Below, in pieces: positions 63,545-64,000 of a DNA stretch of 64,000 nucleotides. Where the stretch lies: the NCBI RefSeq assembly GCF_900269665.1, contig NZ_LT985361.1, positions 7,309,918 to 7,373,917 on the forward strand, given 5' to 3'. Both the position numbers and the translations under genes were made by a program. Source of the stretch: Nocardia suismassiliense. GTDB lineage: Bacteria > Actinomycetota > Actinomycetes > Mycobacteriales > Mycobacteriaceae. Numbering within the stretch: position 1 is the first letter of the stretch; each line of letters opens with the position of its first letter. Below the pieces are notes generated by a model. That model was not told where the DNA came from and made no database searches. It saw nothing but the letters and a program-made list of their open reading frames with translations.

Positions 63545-63988
63545 TCATTCCCCGCGCGCGTAGCGGACCGAGGCGGCGACGGCGTCCATGTCGAGGTGCA
63601 GGCTCGGGTCGCGATCTTGGGCCTCGCGGAATTCGAGCATGACGTCGTCGAAGGTGCTGCGGCGGGCGGAGGTGATCAGCGACTGGCGCACGTAGTCGCT
63701 GAGCGGCAGGCCGGTGGCGTAGGCGCGGCGACCGAAGATGCCCAGGGCGTCGGCGGGCAGGTCGTAGATGTCGATGAGGGCGACGGCGGCCGCGTCGATC
63801 TCCGGGATGAGCTCGCGGCCTTCGGACTCCAGGAACTCCACGACCGTGTCGTCGGCGGTGCGCTTGCGGGCCAGCGCGATGAGCTCTTCGCGCACGTAAC
63901 CCAGCAGCGGGAGTCCGGCGGCGCCTGCCCGACGCCGCAGCACGGCGACGTCGGCGTCCGGCAGGTCGTTCACGTGTAAGTCGGCCAT
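63545..63988 (-). CDS. Two-repeat antitoxin-like protein
   Basis: 147 residues made of two 68-residue repeats. LPLLGYVREELIALARKRTA in repeat 1 corresponds to LPLSDYVRQSLITSARRSTF in repeat 2, and each ends with a DDxxxEF segment. The unit resembles the ribbon-helix-helix FitA/VapB-type antitoxins that occur as single ~75-residue proteins with PIN toxins. A covalent dimer would fit a DNA-binding role. No PIN-domain gene follows on the 3' side; the upstream side is cut by the window end 12 bp before the start. Confidence 0.7.
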   Translation of the reverse strand: MADLHVNDLPDADVAVLRRRAGAAGLPLLGYVREELIALARKRTADDTVVEFLESEGRELIPEIDAAAVALIDIYDLPADALGIFGRRAYATGLPLSDYVRQSLITSARRSTFDDVMLEFREAQDRDPSLHLDMDAVAASVRYARGE

Positions 63989-64000
63989 GCCCGCCAGCGT

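Overview
The window is high-GC actinobacterial chromosome, most likely Nocardia or a close relative in the Mycobacteriales (Rhodococcus is the main alternative). The evidence is a lysine-tailed HU protein, an F420 guanylyltransferase together with F420/flavin-type PPOX oxidases, GatB-dependent Gln-tRNA synthesis, many GTG and leaderless starts, and a gene order I recall from the Mycobacterium tuberculosis Rv2981c-Rv3009c interval. That interval is ddl, gpsA, cofC/fbiD, ppk, mutT1, hupB, leuDC, IclR, gltX, FAH, MFS, leuB, serA, ilvCNB, a PH protein, DoxX, an LppZ-like lipoprotein and gatB. The genus and the synteny are recollection and inference; no search was run.

Layout. 0.1-20 kb is a conserved housekeeping block: cell wall and phospholipid precursors (ddl, gpsA), F420 (cofC), polyphosphate (ppk, nudix/phosphatase), nucleoid (hupB), leucine and serine synthesis (leuD, leuC, leuB, serA), and tRNA-Glu/tRNA-Gln next to gltX. 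20-28 kb is accessory: a TetR with an SDR-alpha/beta-hydrolase fusion gene, a 39-residue peptide gene, LysR/MFS, HxlR/reductase, a cold-shock gene and an immunity-like protein. 28.5-39.3 kb is a myo-inositol catabolic locus: one long minus-strand operon (inosose-dehydratase-like isomerase, ABC transporter, iolC, a Cgl0159-type barrel protein, iolB, iolD) diverging from a LacI regulator and an iolG-type dehydrogenase, with palindromic operators between. 39.3-46.2 kb holds genes that look partly acquired or defensive: a membrane-anchored unknown, an AbiEi/DUF559 protein, McrB-McrC, and a MoxR/VWA pair. 46.3-49 kb has a PPOX protein, a Na+/H+ antiporter and a small secreted protein.

49.2-56.4 kb is branched-chain amino acid synthesis: ilvB-ilvN-ilvC on the minus strand and ilvD on the plus strand. 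Upstream of ilvB the sequence shows a complete-looking transcription attenuator: a leader peptide with consecutive Leu-Leu-Val-Ile codons, a competing antiterminator arm and a T6 terminator. 56.4-64 kb contains a tandem array of hairpin repeats, DoxX, an LppZ-like lipoprotein, gatB, a lipoprotein hydrolase, a MAB_1171c-type membrane protein and a two-repeat antitoxin-like protein.

Functionally, leuCDB, ilvBNC and ilvD supply most of valine, leucine and isoleucine synthesis. tRNA-Glu, tRNA-Gln, gltX and gatB fit the indirect glutaminyl-tRNA route. The observations most worth checking are the ilvB attenuator, the repeat families (a 71-bp hairpin array, a 48-bp degenerate repeat, and a start-codon-proximal element seen three times), the SDR-hydrolase fusion under TetR operators, the 39-residue peptide, and the McrBC module with an unusual short N-terminal domain.
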